DNA of 44,229 nucleotides from Rubrobacter sp. (GCA_013697825.1 JACCWD010000166.1:1-44229); one strand, 5' to 3'; shown: positions 16,244 through 24,222, numbered from the stretch's first letter. Notes: generated by a model from the letters alone, not told the origin. Numbers and translations are program-made.

Positions 16244-17329
16244 TCAGTCCGAGACCGGCCCCGATCCCCGCCCCCGGAGTTTTTGAAGCGCGGCGTACCC
16301 CGACATCCCGGCCTTGAAAATTCCGGCTTGCAACGGCCGGAGCCTCTTCTCGTGCGTCCCGGCGTACTGCTCCTCGCGCCCGCCGAACTTCTTCTTGAAT
16401 TTGTACACGCCCCAAAGCGGATGATCCTCGGTCGGGGCGCACGGGACGCCGTACATGTCGTACCGCTTCGCGCCCGCCTCCCTCGCCGCCGAGAGAGCTT
16501 CGGACTGCGCGAGGTACGAGGCGTAAAGATTGTCCCCTTGCCGCGTGGACGCGCCGTACAAATAAAACGCCTCCTCCCCGAAGGTGAGTATGACGGCCCC
16601 CGCCATAAGCTCGCCTTCCCGCTTCGCCACGATGAGCCGCGACGGAAGCTCGCGCATGAGCCTCCGATAATACTCCCTCGGCCTCACCGCGAAACTCTGC
16701 CGCTCCGCCGTCTCCTCATGCAAGCCCATGAACGATTCGAGGTCTTCGTCGAGGTTCTCCGTCGGCCCGGCCTCGACGCCCTCGCGCCCCGCCCGCCGAA
16801 CCCCGTACCGCGTGTCCTTCGGAAAGGCGGCGAGTTGTTTCTCCCCGTCTTCGAGAACGTCCAAAACCAGCGTGCAACGCGGCTGTATGCTCTCGATCTT
16901 CTCGAAACCCGAACCCGCCGGGAACTCCCCTTCGGAGATCCGAGGCTCCACGTCTATGAGATGCGCCCCCTCGTCCTTCGCCCGCTCCGAAACCGCCTCG
17001 ATGACCGCTTCGAGGCTTCCCTCCGCGAGCGGTCCGTGCGGAGCGTACGCGATCGCGCCGAGGCCCGGAACGCTCCTCAAAAGAACTTGCGCCGCGCCCG
17101 CCTCCCCGAGAAGCCGCATCGGCCTCCACCCATGATGCCGACGGAACTCGCCCCACTCCCACGACTGGAGGACGCTCCCGCCAAGCCCCTTCACGGCCCC
17201 GTTCCACTCCTCGCTATCTTTCACCTCTCGAAAAACTTCGCAACCCCCTGTGAATGTTTCATCCTGTCCGCTTCGCCCGCCAATGCCGCCGACAAACCCG
17301 GCAATTATCCATAAACCATACCGCTCCAT
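16244..17329 (-). CDS. FemX/FemAB-like aminoacyltransferase
   Basis: About 361 residues. Family features of lipid II:glycine or alanine transferases: an early FLQSWEWGEFRR-like motif (SVLQSWEWGEF), APHGPLAEG, RYGVRRAGREGV, SRLIVAKREGELMAGAVILTF, LYGASTRQGDNLYASYLAQ, and the ending GVYKFKKKFGG. They add amino acids to the peptidoglycan stem peptide or form the interpeptide bridge. The start is uncertain: the family domain begins about residue 30 of this model, near 17240, but no ATG or GTG with a Shine-Dalgarno sequence lies there, so the first 30 residues may not be translated. TTG 17356 is another candidate. AT-rich DNA upstream may hold the promoter. Confidence 0.85.
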   Translation of the reverse strand: MERYGLWIIAGFVGGIGGRSGQDETFTGGCEVFREVKDSEEWNGAVKGLGGSVLQSWEWGEFRRHHGWRPMRLLGEAGAAQVLLRSVPGLGAIAYAPHGPLAEGSLEAVIEAVSERAKDEGAHLIDVEPRISEGEFPAGSGFEKIESIQPRCTLVLDVLEDGEKQLAAFPKDTRYGVRRAGREGVEAGPTENLDEDLESFMGLHEETAERQSFAVRPREYYRRLMRELPSRLIVAKREGELMAGAVILTFGEEAFYLYGASTRQGDNLYASYLAQSEALSAAREAGAKRYDMYGVPCAPTEDHPLWGVYKFKKKFGGREEQYAGTHEKRLRPLQAGIFKAGMSGYAALQKLRGRGSGPVSD

Positions 17330-17356
17330 CAACGACTCGGCGATCCACGACGGCAA

Positions 17357-17528
17357 ACCCCGGCTTGTCTAACCTTGAACTTCAAGAACACATCACCTTC
17401 GATCAATGGTGAAAGAAAAATTTGCTACAGACTGTACCCGTGATCGAGGCGCAACATATTGTGTGTAGTTCGCGGTGCTTGCGGATATGTCGCTATATTT
17501 GCCGCGAATCGGCTTATATATAGGAAAT
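17357..17528. other. AT-rich intergenic segment upstream of candidate RNA
   Basis: About 170 bases with lower GC than the flanks and runs such as GAAAGAAAAATTTG and TTATATATAGG. It holds the probable promoters for the FemX-like gene (minus) and for the plus-strand RNA that follows. TATATA at 17515-17520 is the best -10 for the latter; a -35 is not clear. No open frame is credible. Confidence 0.5.
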
Positions 17529-17744
17529 ACAGCAAGTTGCGCCGTGCGGGGCCGGGTGCTAGTTTCGGGCTGTAGCGGAGTTTGAGCGCCTGGGGCTCGG
17601 TTCTGAATCCGGGGTTTAAGCATCAAGCCGCTGCGGGGGCTTCGCTGGTCAGGGAGGGGCGGCGGAGTCTTGATCGGCCTCTTTGCAGGAGAGGTCATCG
17701 TGAGTGGGCGGCTCGTTTGTATAACGGGCCGCCTTCTTCTTTTG
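17529..17744 (+). ncRNA. Candidate structured non-coding RNA, family unknown
   Basis: The plus strand here has no gene, yet ends in a strong terminator (17707-17743) oriented for plus-strand transcription; both flanking genes are on the minus strand. Upstream is a plausible -10 (17515-17520). Between them the RNA can form several stems: ATCAAGCCGC (17622-17631) with GCGG...CTTGAT (17662-17674), and GGCCTCT/AGAGGTC (17676-17682, 17690-17696) extended by GAT/ATC, plus a CTCGG/CCGGG arm. Size about 205-215 bases. It lacks the SRP GGAA loop region, the RNase P and tmRNA signatures. 6S or Ms1 RNA remain possible by size. The 5' end is a guess. Confidence 0.55.
17707..17743 (+). terminator. Strong rho-independent terminator, plus strand
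   Basis: GGCGGCTCGTT (17707-17717), a five-base loop, AACGGGCCGCC (17723-17733), then TTCTTCTTTT. The 11-base stem has one G-U pair. On the minus strand no U-tract follows, so it does not serve the glycosyltransferase gene whose stop codon is at 17745. Confidence 0.9.
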
Positions 17745-19298
17745 TCAGGATTTCGTTCTTTGGTCTTCGAAGACGGGGGCGGCGGTGCTCACGTAGGCGG
17801 TGAGCCAGTGGAGGTCTTCCTCGGTGAAGGGTTCGGTGGAGCTTCGGGTGGCGTATACGACGCCGACGGTGTCCTCCCCGCTCGACACCGGGACGGCGAG
17901 CGAGTTCGCCCACCGGGCGTTCATTCGGGCTTGCGGGAGGCGGCGGGGGCCGGTGAGGGTGAGCATCGGGTGGTTCGTCTTCACGGCGAGCTCGATGACG
18001 TTCATGTCCGGGCGGAGGAGCTGGCAATGCGGGCCGCCGTCGAGCGGCGAGAGGCCGGGCACGGAGATGAGGGCCACCCGGTCGGCTTTCAGTTCGCGGC
18101 GCATGCCTTCGGCGAGATCCTCCTTCGGCATGTTCGGGTCGAGGTTCTTCGGGAGAGACGGCTTGAAGACGAGGCGCGAGCTTAATATGAAGTTCACGGC
18201 GGTCGCCGCGATGATGCCCATGAGGTTGAAGAGGAGATAGTACGGGAAGGCGTCCGTCACGTATTTGAGGAGCGGGTAATACACGGCGAAGTTCGCGCCG
18301 ATTCCGGCGATCGCAACCGGGTATGCCAAAGCGCCGCGCAGCAGGAAGTGGATGCGGCTCGAGTGCCGTACGTCCCGCCACGTGAAGGCGTTGTTGAGCA
18401 AAAAGTTGCTCAAAATCGAAAGCCCCACCGCGAACATCCATGCGATCACAAGATCCGCATCCACATACTCCGCGAGGAAAAAGAGAGTCGCCATGTTCAC
18501 GAGAACGCCCGAAGCCCCGACCATCGCGAACTTCCAGAAACGACCCGCCGACGGGACGTACCAAAAGAGGCTCGTGATGTGTGTCAAATAATCCATTCCC
18601 TGCCGCATGGTCGCCTTCGAGACCCCGGCGTTCCGGGCCTGGAAGCGGAGCGGAACTTCGATGACCTTGAGTTCCGGAGCGCACACGAGGATCTCCAGCA
18701 AGATCTTGAACCCGGTCGGGCGGAGTTGTATTCCGGCTATCGCCTCGTTCTTCACGAGGAAGAACCCGCTCATCGGATCGCTCGTCTTCCGGGCCTCTTT
18801 GAAGACGATCTGGGAGAGGCTTTTGCTCCCCGCCGACACCGCTTTCCTCATCGGCCCCGACAGCCCCGAATAGTCGCCTCCCTTCACGTACCGGCTCGCC
18901 ACCACGACCTCCGCGTCCGACGCTTCGGCGGCCTCGAGCATCTCGCGCACCTTCTCCGGCGGATGCTGGAGGTCGGCGTCCATCACGCACGTGTACGCGC
19001 TACCGCCCGACACCGCGTCCATCCCCATCGTCACCGCCGTCGAGAGGCCGCCCTCGCGATCCGCGCCCTCGCGGTGGATCATGGATATCCGCCCGTCTTC
19101 CTCGGACATCGAGCGCACGATCTCCGGGGTTCCGTCGTTCGAGTCGTCAACGAAGACGATCCGGTAATCCACTCCTTCGAGGCCGCGCCGCAGTTCCTCG
19201 ACGAGCTTCGGGACGTTCTCCGCCTCGTTGAACGTCGGAACCACGATCGTCAGCCGAGGACGAACCTTCTCCGCTCCGTTCCGCTCATCCCCCGCCAT
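17745..19298 (-). CDS. GT2 glycosyltransferase - GtrA - GAF fusion
   Basis: 517 residues with three parts. Residues about 14-220 are a GT2 enzyme of the dolichyl-phosphate mannose synthase type (TIVVPTFNEAENVPKLV, VDDSNDGT, the metal-binding DAD at 107-109, and QARNAGVSK). Residues about 255-378 are a GtrA-type four-helix membrane domain (FAMVGASGVLVNM, NNAFTWR). Residues about 393-510 look like a GAF domain (ADRVALISV ... NSLAVPVSSGEDTVGVVYA ... FTEEDLHWLTAYV). The first two parts commonly occur together for making lipid-linked sugars; a C-terminal GAF is unusual and suggests ligand control. GGAGAG precedes ATG 19298; ATG 19319 is an alternative start. Confidence 0.88.
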   Translation of the reverse strand: MAGDERNGAEKVRPRLTIVVPTFNEAENVPKLVEELRRGLEGVDYRIVFVDDSNDGTPEIVRSMSEEDGRISMIHREGADREGGLSTAVTMGMDAVSGGSAYTCVMDADLQHPPEKVREMLEAAEASDAEVVVASRYVKGGDYSGLSGPMRKAVSAGSKSLSQIVFKEARKTSDPMSGFFLVKNEAIAGIQLRPTGFKILLEILVCAPELKVIEVPLRFQARNAGVSKATMRQGMDYLTHITSLFWYVPSAGRFWKFAMVGASGVLVNMATLFFLAEYVDADLVIAWMFAVGLSILSNFLLNNAFTWRDVRHSSRIHFLLRGALAYPVAIAGIGANFAVYYPLLKYVTDAFPYYLLFNLMGIIAATAVNFILSSRLVFKPSLPKNLDPNMPKEDLAEGMRRELKADRVALISVPGLSPLDGGPHCQLLRPDMNVIELAVKTNHPMLTLTGPRRLPQARMNARWANSLAVPVSSGEDTVGVVYATRSSTEPFTEEDLHWLTAYVSTAAPVFEDQRTKS

Positions 19299-19409
19299 AG
19301 TCCGTCTCTCCGTGTGCATGATCGCACTAGGCTAGCATATCGGGCGATTGGCCCCAATCCCACAGCGTTGTAAACTCCCCGAGTTCCCGTAAACGCACCG
19401 GAGGCGGTA

Positions 19410-19703
19410 TTGCAAAGCGAAGGAAACGAAGGCGCGCAAAGGGCGCGGGTCCGCGTCTCGGGAAGGGTTCAAGGAGTCTTCTTCCGCGACTCGACCCGCG
19501 AGAAGGCCGAGTCCCTCCGACTCACGGGATGGGTCGAGAACCTCCCCGACGGAAGAGTCGAAGCCGTCTTCGAAGGCCCGCCCGACAAAGTCCGCGAAAT
19601 GGTCGAATGGTGCGAAGCCGGCCCCCCGCACGCCGAAGTCGAGGACGTCGAAACGAACCACGAACCCCCCGAAAACGACCTCTCCGCCTTCGAGGTGAGA
19701 TGA
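19410..19703 (+). CDS. Acylphosphatase
   Basis: 97 residues, the normal size. The family signature GRVQGVFFRDSTREKA holds the phosphate-binding loop and catalytic Arg, and GWVENLPDGRVEAVFEG holds the catalytic Asn. It hydrolyses carboxyl-phosphate bonds of small acyl phosphates in the cytoplasm. The start is TTG 19410, with GGAGGCGG just upstream; there is no suitable ATG. It overlaps the next gene by four bases (ATGA), an unusual partner for RNase HIII but a clear case of coupling. Confidence 0.92.
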   Translation: MQSEGNEGAQRARVRVSGRVQGVFFRDSTREKAESLRLTGWVENLPDGRVEAVFEGPPDKVREMVEWCEAGPPHAEVEDVETNHEPPENDLSAFEVR

Positions 19704-20617
19704 AGCACGCCGTCCCCGAAGACCTCATGCGAAAGCTCTCCGCATACGGCGCGACTGTCTCCGAAACCCGCGAGATAAACCACGCCACCCAATACAGAAT
19801 CGTCAAAAACTCCGAAACCGCGACCCTAAACGTGTACTTGACGAACAAGGTTTCCGAAGGCGGCAAGGAGTCCGGCCTTAAAAACCTCCTCCGGGAATGG
19901 AGGCTCTCCGGGAAGGGTGGAAAGAAGCCGGGGCCGAACAAAACGACGGCGAAGCCCACCCATTCCGCCGCTCCGAAGCCGAACGCGACGCCCCGCATCG
20001 GGACGGACGAGGCGGGGAAGGGCGAATACTTCGGCCCGCTCGTCGTCGCCGGAGTCCGCGTTTTGAGCGGGGAAACGGACAACGAACTCCGTTCCCTCGG
20101 CGTTCGCGACTCGAAGGACATCGGCCTCGCCGAGGTTCGGAAGCTCGCCGCCGAGATATCCGCCCTCGTCGGAGAAGCGAACATCCGGACCGTGGGCCTC
20201 CCGCCGAGGGAGTACGAAACTCGCCGGGCGGCGGCGAAAAGCAACGTCAACCGGCTCCTCGGAGAGATGAACGCCGGGATCATAGACGACCTTAAAGCTG
20301 AAGTGGAAGTCACGGTCGTGGACGCCTTCGGGGTGAAGGCTCGCGAGTACGTCGAGGCTTCTCTTTCCGGCGGCGTGAGGGTCGAGGCCCGTCCGAGGGC
20401 GGAGGACGACGCGGCGGTCGCGGCGGCTTCCATTGTGGCAAGGGCGAGGTATCTCGAAGAGATGGACGTTCTCTCAGAGAAGGTCGGCTTCGATCTTCCG
20501 CGAGGTTCCACGCACGTCATCGAGGCCGCGAGGAGAGTATACGCCGAGCGTGGCGAGGAAGGTTTGCGGGACGTGGCGAAGGTTCATTTCTCGACGACGG
20601 AAAAGGTGGTCGGGTGA
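19700..20617 (+). CDS. rnhC: Ribonuclease HIII
   Basis: 305 residues. The first 70 form the TBP-like substrate-binding domain typical of HIII (LNVYLTNKVSEGGKESGLKNLL), followed by a basic linker. The catalytic domain begins at G-T-D-E-A-G-K-G-E (101-109) with D103 and E104, D137 in RDSKD and D208 in VVDAF. HIII enzymes cut RNA in RNA-DNA hybrids. HIII is common in Firmicutes, while most bacteria use HI and HII, so its presence in an apparent actinobacterium is of note. GAGGTGAG before ATG 19700 is the Shine-Dalgarno sequence. Confidence 0.93.
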   Translation: MKHAVPEDLMRKLSAYGATVSETREINHATQYRIVKNSETATLNVYLTNKVSEGGKESGLKNLLREWRLSGKGGKKPGPNKTTAKPTHSAAPKPNATPRIGTDEAGKGEYFGPLVVAGVRVLSGETDNELRSLGVRDSKDIGLAEVRKLAAEISALVGEANIRTVGLPPREYETRRAAAKSNVNRLLGEMNAGIIDDLKAEVEVTVVDAFGVKAREYVEASLSGGVRVEARPRAEDDAAVAAASIVARARYLEEMDVLSEKVGFDLPRGSTHVIEAARRVYAERGEEGLRDVAKVHFSTTEKVVG

Positions 20618-20666
20618 AGGCCGGGGCGATACGGAATACGGATGATCACTCCCCGCAGAGGAAGGG

Positions 20667-20854
20667 GGAGCGTCCGCTCGTGGAGAGACGCTCCGACCAT
20701 GCGGAAATCATCATCCGGGTTCCGTGCGATCGGGCATCGCGTGATCGTTCGACCGGGAAACACGGGTTTTCGTCCGTGCCGCCGGATAGAAAGAGGCGCA
20801 AACACATACGAGAAGATCTTCGGAAGGAAGCGACGATGAGACGCTCATCGTTTT
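20667..20854 (+). terminator. Structured leader with terminator before threonine aldolase
   Basis: In the 292 bases between rnhC and the aldolase are GGAGCGTC/GACGCTCC (20667-20674, 20687-20694), CACGG/CCGTG, and finally ACGATGAG-ACG-CTCATCGT with TTT (20833-20854), a short rho-independent terminator. It may end rnhC transcripts or act as an attenuator for the aldolase, whose start is 55 bases beyond. No known riboswitch core was recognised. Confidence 0.6.
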
Positions 20855-20909
20855 GGCGAAAATGCTCGCGGGTTTTCGGTTCGCACAATTCGAAACAGGG
20901 AGGAAGCGC

Positions 20910-21920
20910 ATGATCGATCTGAGAAGCGACACCGTCACGAAGCCGTCGGAGGAGATGCGGCGGGCGATGGCGGAGGCTCCCGTCGGGGACGACGTTTACG
21001 GTGAAGACCCGACGGTAAATCGGCTCGAAGAGTACGTCGCCGATCTTATCGGGAAAGAGGCGGCGATATACGGGCCGTCCGGAACGATGACGAACCAGAT
21101 CGGGGTTCACCTCGGCACCCGGCGCGGCGAGGAGATCCTCCTCCACGAACAATCCCACATCTTCAATTACGAGGCGGGCGCCCCCGCGCTTCTCTCCGGC
21201 GTTCAATCGCGGCCATTGCTGGGAGATGGCGGACTCATATCCCCCGACACGCTCCGCGCCGCCGTCGGCCCCGAGAACGACCACTTCGCGCCGCCGACGC
21301 TCCTTTGCCTCGAAAACACGCACAACGCCGCCGGGGGGGCGGTGTATCCGCTCGATGATTTCGCGGAGGTCGCCGCCGAGGCGAGGGGACTCGGACTCGG
21401 GGTGCATCTCGACGGGGCGAGGCTCTTCAACGCCGCCGTCGCTGCTGGGATCGAGGCCCGAGAGTGGTGCGAGCATGTGGACACGGTCTCGGTGTGTTCG
21501 TCGAAGGGGCTCGGTGCCCCCGTCGGCTCGCTCCTCGCCGGGGATGAGGCGACGATCCGGCGTGCGAGGCGCGTTCGGAAGGCGTTCGGGGGTGGCATGA
21601 GGCAGGCGGGAACCATCGCCGCCGCATCCCTCTTCGCCTTCGAGAAAAATGTCGAGCGTCTTGAAGAGGATCACGACCTCGCCCGCCTCCTCGCCGAGGG
21701 GTTCCTCGAAGCCGGATACGAAGTCGAAGCCCCCGAGACGAACCTCGTCCTCGTGAAAGCCGACGATGAAAACGCCCTCCTCGAAGCACTCGCCAAAGAA
21801 GGCGTCCTCGCCGGACACGGACGAAAGGGATACGTCCGCTTCGTCACCCACCTCGACGTGGCCTCCGAAGACATCGAGAAAGTCGTCGAAGCGGCGTCGA
21901 GGGTCTTCGCGAGTGTGTGA
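20910..21920 (+). CDS. Low-specificity L-threonine aldolase
   Basis: 336 residues of the fold-type I PLP family. Start MIDLRSDTVTKPSEEMR is the standard aldolase N-terminus; H83 stacks on the cofactor, D168 in HLDGAR contacts the pyridine nitrogen, and K199 in SSKGLGAP is the Schiff-base lysine. It splits threonine or allo-threonine to glycine and acetaldehyde. The frame opens upstream at 20853, but GGGAGG at 20898-20903 and the conserved N-terminus fix ATG 20910. A structured leader precedes it. Confidence 0.95.
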   Translation: MIDLRSDTVTKPSEEMRRAMAEAPVGDDVYGEDPTVNRLEEYVADLIGKEAAIYGPSGTMTNQIGVHLGTRRGEEILLHEQSHIFNYEAGAPALLSGVQSRPLLGDGGLISPDTLRAAVGPENDHFAPPTLLCLENTHNAAGGAVYPLDDFAEVAAEARGLGLGVHLDGARLFNAAVAAGIEAREWCEHVDTVSVCSSKGLGAPVGSLLAGDEATIRRARRVRKAFGGGMRQAGTIAAASLFAFEKNVERLEEDHDLARLLAEGFLEAGYEVEAPETNLVLVKADDENALLEALAKEGVLAGHGRKGYVRFVTHLDVASEDIEKVVEAASRVFASV

Positions 21921-21922
21921 TT

Positions 21923-21967
21923 CCGAGTCCGGGCGTAGGTAACGCCGAAGCGAACACCCGGACTCGG
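21923..21967 (+). terminator. Long hairpin after threonine aldolase gene
   Basis: CCGAGTCCGGG (21923-21933) pairs perfectly with CCCGGACTCGG (21957-21967) around a 23-base loop, three bases after the stop codon. There is no U-tract, so termination is likely but not certain; it may instead protect the mRNA end. Confidence 0.55.
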
Positions 21968-22312
21968 TATGACGGCGGTTCGTCGGTTTTGGAGAAAGTG
22001 CTTCGCCATGGCTCGGAGCGCCGCGTTCTCTGACCGGATCGAGGCTCGTTCATGGGATTCGAGCCGGGATGTTTCGGGCGATTCCGAGGTTTCGCCCCGC
22101 TCTGAAAAACCACCGATGAGTCGCGGACGCGACGCTCCGCTGTCGGAGTCGGGGAACGCGGTGGGGCGAAACATCCACCGCCGAGGAGTACGGTCGCTCC
22201 CAGAGAGGGTTCGCCGGGCGGGGAAGGGCGGGAAAGGGGAGTGGGCGAAATCCACGCCCGCCGATGTCCCGGTCGAGTTCGGTGAGGGTTTGTCGGGCGG
22301 GATGGTGAAAAG
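21968..22312. other. Intergenic sequence, nothing recognised
   Basis: About 345 bases between the aldolase hairpin and a possible small frame. Forward and reverse frames are open in places (as expected at this GC) but show no family pattern or good ribosome-binding sites. A short plus-strand frame with basic, Arg/Ser-rich composition (21969-22316) is likely chance. Confidence 0.4.
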
Positions 22313-22414
22313 ATGAAGAAGCGGATAGTCGAGAACCTTCCGATTCCGAAAACGAGCGGAGGCGGGGCGAGCGCCTCCCGGCTCCCCGCTCCCGAATGCG
22401 AAGCGGCCCGATGA
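22313..22414 (+). CDS. Possible 33-residue small protein
   Basis: ATG 22313 opens a short frame, MKKRIVENLPIPKTSGGGAS and so on, that ends with TGA overlapping the ATG of the next GNAT gene (ATGA, 22411-22414). The perfect stop-start overlap and GGTGAAAAG before the ATG fit a coupled leader peptide. There is no homology I recognise and the composition could be chance, so this is tentative. Confidence 0.25.
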   Translation: MKKRIVENLPIPKTSGGGASASRLPAPECEAAR

Positions 22415-22857
22415 AGATCGAGTCCGTGTCCGGGGAGGGTATCCGGGAGCCTTTACGGCTCCTCGAAAGTTCCCTCCGCGACGGAGAGCCATTGCCGGAT
22501 GAGTTCGTCTCTCGAATGGCCCGGCTCATCGAGTCGGGCGATATCGAAGTCCTCGCCGCGAAGGACGACGACCGCTCCCTCGGCGAAGCTATCGGCGTCC
22601 TCGTCCTCGCCTTTCGCCCGAACATCTCGCTCGGCGGAGACTTCGCGAGCATCGAGGATCTTTACGTGGAGCCGAATTCGAGGCGGCGGGGCATCGGACG
22701 AAAGCTCCTCGAAGAAGCCGCCGAGCGATGTCGAGAGCGCGGTGTCTCATACGTCGAAGCGCATGTCGAGGAAGACGAAGCGAAGGCTTTTTACGCGAAG
22801 CTCGGCTACGAGGAAGAGGGGGGTGTCCGCGTATTCAGCGGCGAATATCCGCTCTAA
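22411..22857 (+). CDS. GNAT family N-acetyltransferase
   Basis: 148 residues from ATG 22411. Complete GNAT core: strand DIEVLAAKDD..., GVLVLAFRPN, ASIEDLYVEPNSRRRGIGRKLLEEAAERC with the acetyl-CoA loop R-R-R-G-I-G (Q/R-x2-G-x-G/A), and DEAKAFYAKLGYEEEGGVRVF. This resembles aminoglycoside or small-amine acetyltransferases but the substrate cannot be named. ATG 22396 is an alternative. It converges with the next gene, overlapping it by four bases. Confidence 0.9.
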   Translation: MKIESVSGEGIREPLRLLESSLRDGEPLPDEFVSRMARLIESGDIEVLAAKDDDRSLGEAIGVLVLAFRPNISLGGDFASIEDLYVEPNSRRRGIGRKLLEEAAERCRERGVSYVEAHVEEDEAKAFYAKLGYEEEGGVRVFSGEYPL

Positions 22858-23333
22858 AAATCGAGAACCTGATAAATCGAGACCTCGCGAAATCCGATGT
22901 CCCGGTAAAATTTTCGGCCTCGTTCGTTGGCGGCGGCGACTTGCAAAGAGACGCCGTTCGCGTTCCTCTCGGCGGCCCATGCGCGGACTTCTTCGATCAT
23001 GGCCCGCCCCGCCCCGAGGCTCCGGTGTCCTTCGGCGACGAAAACGTCATCCACCGAGGCCCACGTTTTCGGGTGGAAGGTGGGGGAGCCTTCGCGGAGC
23101 TCGCCGGAGATGAAGCCGACGACCTCGCCCTCCGACTCGGCGACGAAGAGAAACGAATGGCTGCTCGACGAGAGGTCGGCGAGGAAGTTCCGCATAGTTT
23201 TCTCGGCCTCGCCGGAAGTTTCGTACACCGGGTCGTAGCGGGCGTGCTCCTCGGCGCTTTGCATCCAGAGCCGCGCCGCCTCGCGCGCGTCCTCTCGCTT
23301 TCCGGGCCGTACGGTCAGGTTCGATCCTCCCAT
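22854..23333 (-). CDS. GNAT family N-acetyltransferase
   Basis: 159 residues. Typical GNAT features: N-terminal TVRPGKREDAREAARLW, the strand SFLFVAESEGEVVGFISGE, ASVDDVFVAEGHRSLGAGRAMIEEVR with the R-S-L-G-A-G loop, and ANERGRKFYRDIGFREV at the end. The substrate is unknown. The gene faces the previous GNAT gene; both end in the same few bases, so the two may produce antisense 3' ends. Its ATG complement is at 23331-23333, next to the start of the following plus-strand frame. Confidence 0.9.
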   Translation of the reverse strand: MGGSNLTVRPGKREDAREAARLWMQSAEEHARYDPVYETSGEAEKTMRNFLADLSSSSHSFLFVAESEGEVVGFISGELREGSPTFHPKTWASVDDVFVAEGHRSLGAGRAMIEEVRAWAAERNANGVSLQVAAANERGRKFYRDIGFREVSIYQVLDF

Positions 23334-24189
23334 GCCCGCATCGTACAGAAAATCGGGCGCGTTACCGCGTGAATCGAGGAGTCACGGCTTTATTCGCGTA
23401 TCCGGTATCATCCCCGAAGGCGCGGAAAGGAACGCGACGATCGCCACAAGCTCCGCCAAAACGCAACGTTTCTGGGAGGTGGACGCCTCCCGAGGCGTCG
23501 CCATCCTCATGATGGCCGTGTACCACACCGTATACGACCTCGACTCCTTCGGCGGGTACGCCGTTGACTCGACCGGGGGTTTCTGGGCGCGTTTCGCCGA
23601 CGCGACCGCGACCTCGTTCCTCCTTCTCGCCGGGGTCTCACTCGCCATAAGCCACGCGAGGGCCGCCCGCTCCGGACGCGGCTCCTTCCGCAAATACCTT
23701 CTTCGGGGGCTTCGGGTTTTCGGATACGGAATGCTCCTCACCGCCGTATTCTGGATCTTCGGCCTCGGATACGTTGTGTTCGGGATACTCCATCTCATCG
23801 GCGTCTCGATCGTTTTATCGTATCCACTTCTTCGATACCGTTTCCTCAACTTGCTTCTCGGCCTCGCCGTCCTCGCGGCCGGTTTTTATATGATGAGCGT
23901 CGGCGCGTCCTCGGAGAGCCCGTGGCTCCTTCCACTCGGGGTCGTGCCGGAGAATCTGCCCATGCCGGATTATCGTCCGCTGTTTCCGTGGTTCGGGATG
24001 GTCCTTCTCGGGCTGTTCGCCGGGAACGTGGTTTATGGAGGGGGGAGGGCTTTGACGGAGGGGCGTGCGCCGTTCTTCGTTCGTCCGCTTCTCCCGCTCG
24101 GACGGAACTCGTTGTTCATATACCTCGTCCATCAGCCGATCATCATCGCGGCTCTCGCGGTGCTCGGGATCATAAGCCTCGGGCTGTGA
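23332..24189 (+). CDS. DUF1624 (heparan-alpha-glucosaminide acetyltransferase-like) membrane protein
   Basis: Up to 285 residues; the family domain starts near residue 45 with RFWEVDASRGVAILMMAVYHTVYDLDSFGG, then six or more membrane helices and an ending LPLGRNSLFIYLVHQPIIIAAL. These are the DUF1624 features; relatives acetylate sugars across the membrane. The start is unclear: ATG 23332 lies inside the complement of the upstream GNAT start and no ATG, GTG or TTG occurs between it and the family domain. GGAAAGGA at 23423-23430 could be a Shine-Dalgarno sequence for a rare start codon nearby. GTGAT/ATCAC right after the stop may be a weak hairpin. Confidence 0.83.
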   Translation: MPASYRKSGALPRESRSHGFIRVSGIIPEGAERNATIATSSAKTQRFWEVDASRGVAILMMAVYHTVYDLDSFGGYAVDSTGGFWARFADATATSFLLLAGVSLAISHARAARSGRGSFRKYLLRGLRVFGYGMLLTAVFWIFGLGYVVFGILHLIGVSIVLSYPLLRYRFLNLLLGLAVLAAGFYMMSVGASSESPWLLPLGVVPENLPMPDYRPLFPWFGMVLLGLFAGNVVYGGGRALTEGRAPFFVRPLLPLGRNSLFIYLVHQPIIIAALAVLGIISLGL

Positions 24190-24216
24190 TCTCTGGAAAA
24201 TCACCCCGCGAGAATG

Positions 24217-24222
24217 TAAAGT
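24217..24222 (+). promoter_or_regulatory. Possible glmS -10 box
   Basis: TAAAGT in the spacer upstream of the glmS ribozyme, giving a leader of about 330 bases. No good -35 was found, so this is a weak candidate. Confidence 0.3.

Noticed and set aside
17529-17744. SRP RNA or tRNA-like gene
   Set aside because: GTGCTAG and a GTTC-like loop are suggestive, but the SRP GGAA loop is absent and the T-loop has the wrong length; no acceptor stem.
20667-20854. Glycine riboswitch before threonine aldolase
   Set aside because: GGAGAGAC is present, but the CGCCGAAGGGG-type second core is not.
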